Origin: Pseudomonadota bacterium
Lineage (GTDB): Bacteria > Pseudomonadota > Gammaproteobacteria > Xanthomonadales > Xanthomonadaceae
Length of the DNA: 9,176 bases
Assembly (NCBI GenBank): GCA_023423235.1
Contig: JAFAFY010000110.1
Span: 1-9,176 of the forward strand
Direction: 5' to 3'
Shown here in pieces: positions 8,793 to 9,176 of this stretch. The translations under genes were made by a program, and so were the position numbers. The notes under the pieces are model-generated. The model had not been told where the DNA came from. It was given only the letters and a program-made list of their open reading frames with translations, and made no database searches. Position 1 is the first letter of the stretch; each line of letters starts with the position of its first letter.

Positions 8793-8906
8793 GTCGGCAT
8801 TCCCGCGAACGCGGGGCCCTTGAACGGACGTAGGTCCGGTCATCCCGGGACTTTCAAGTCATTGAAGGCAAAGGCGCACGATTCCCGCCTTCGCGGGAAT
8901 GACCGG
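8793..8906. repeat. REPIN-like inverted pair of REP palindromes
   Basis: The left copy reads CATTCCCGCGAACGCGGG (8799 to about 8815), with stem CCCGC/GCGGG. The right copy is ATTCCCGC (8881-8888) paired with GCGGGAAT (8893-8900) around CTTC. The reverse complement of the right copy, GGTCATTCCCGCGAAGGC, closely matches the left copy, so the two are in inverted orientation about 65 bases apart, as in REPINs mobilised by RAYT transposases. No RAYT gene is in the window. Confidence 0.7.
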
Positions 8907-8958
8907 CAAGCGCTGGCCTGTTCAGAGGTTCCTCAAGAAGTCCGCGGGCGGGCGCGCG

Positions 8959-8964
8959 TATAAT
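8959..8964 (+). promoter_or_regulatory. Consensus -10 box for the dedD-like gene
   Basis: An exact TATAAT stands out in a GC-rich context 30 bases before the ATG at 8995. No good -35 match is seen (8936-8941 reads AGAAGT). Confidence 0.5.
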
Positions 8965-8994
8965 TCCGGCCGGATTCCCGTCGCCCGGACCTCC

Positions 8995-9176
8995 ATGACC
9001 CCCGGATTGAAACAACGCCTGATCGGCGCCGCCGTGCTGATCGCGATCGCGGTGATCTTCCTGCCGATGCTGGTCAAGGGGCCGGCGCCCGAGAGCGGCC
9101 TGCCCGACATGCCGCTGCGCGTGCCCGATGCACCGGCCGGCGAGTACCGCACCGTCGACCTGCCGCTGGTCGCACC
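8995..9176 (+). CDS. dedD: DedD-like SPOR-domain membrane protein, N-terminal part
   Basis: Only the first 60 codons are in the window; the gene runs off the right edge. The visible protein starts MTPGLKQRLIGAAVLIAIAV, followed by IFLPMLVKG, then a Pro-rich linker. This is a short basic cytoplasmic end with one membrane helix (about 10-27), typical of DedD proteins, which span the inner membrane once and bind denuded septal peptidoglycan through a C-terminal SPOR domain during cell division. The SPOR domain itself is beyond the edge, so the name rests on the N terminus and on the position just after folC, the conserved folC-dedD order; cvpA and purF would be expected next. The ribosome site is weak. 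A TATAAT lies 30 bases upstream. Confidence 0.78.
   Translation, partial: MTPGLKQRLIGAAVLIAIAVIFLPMLVKGPAPESGLPDMPLRVPDAPAGEYRTVDLPLVA

Larger units (their letters stand above)
8761..8994. other. folC-dedD intergenic region
   Basis: This 234-bp gap has no gene. It contains a REPIN-like pair of palindromes, a further hairpin CGGAC (8825-8829) with GTCCG (8834-8838), an imperfect dyad CTTTCAA (8851-8857) with TTGAAGG (8862-8868), and the promoter-like TATAAT at 8959-8964. It suggests that the downstream gene has its own promoter. Confidence 0.6.

Noticed and set aside
8793..8906. Possible CRISPR array or att site from the repeated palindromes
   Set aside because: There are only two copies, in inverted orientation, without regular spacers or adjacent cas or integrase genes. 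A REPIN explains them.

Overview
This is a high-GC gammaproteobacterial chromosome segment that looks like the family Xanthomonadaceae (Lysobacter, Luteimonas or Pseudoxanthomonas type). The grounds are very GC-rich third codon positions, a secreted S46 dipeptidyl-peptidase, tdh lying upstream of kbl, and REP-like palindromes of the ATTCCCGCG...CGCGGGAAT type that are common in xanthomonads. The genus cannot be fixed from this sequence alone.

Layout. Positions 1-540 contain no gene I can support. A promoter-like pair at 541-569 leads to a small secreted protein of unknown function (601-1089), closed by a strong GC hairpin (1122-1143). An S4-type rRNA pseudouridine synthase follows (1157-1927). 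It converges on a minus-strand threonine-degradation pair: kbl (1988-3181), preceded by tdh (3311-4345). tdh is read from a promoter whose -10 is an exact TATAAT on the minus strand at 4381-4386. A divergent region of about 170 bp separates tdh from a plus-strand series: an S46 serine dipeptidyl-peptidase (4519-6684), a histidine-phosphatase (6758-7402), folC (7399-8760, overlapping the phosphatase by 4 bases) and, after a REP-rich gap, the first 60 codons of a DedD-like SPOR protein (8995 to the window end).

Function. Tdh and Kbl together convert threonine to glycine plus acetyl-CoA. Glycine cleavage and folate one-carbon metabolism are biochemically adjacent, and FolC is encoded nearby, but co-regulation is not shown. 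folC followed by a DedD-type gene matches the conserved folC-dedD(-cvpA-purF) order of gammaproteobacteria. The S46 peptidase is exported and would release dipeptides in the periplasm or outside the cell.

I see no new mobile, defence or CRISPR system. The most notable points are: a methionine at the substrate-specificity position of the S46 peptidase, while the catalytic triad and amino-terminus anchor residues are intact; a phosphatase translationally coupled to folC; a Gly/Ala/Asp-rich insert in FolC; and a family of REP/REPIN-like palindromes, one of which lies between tdh and kbl.
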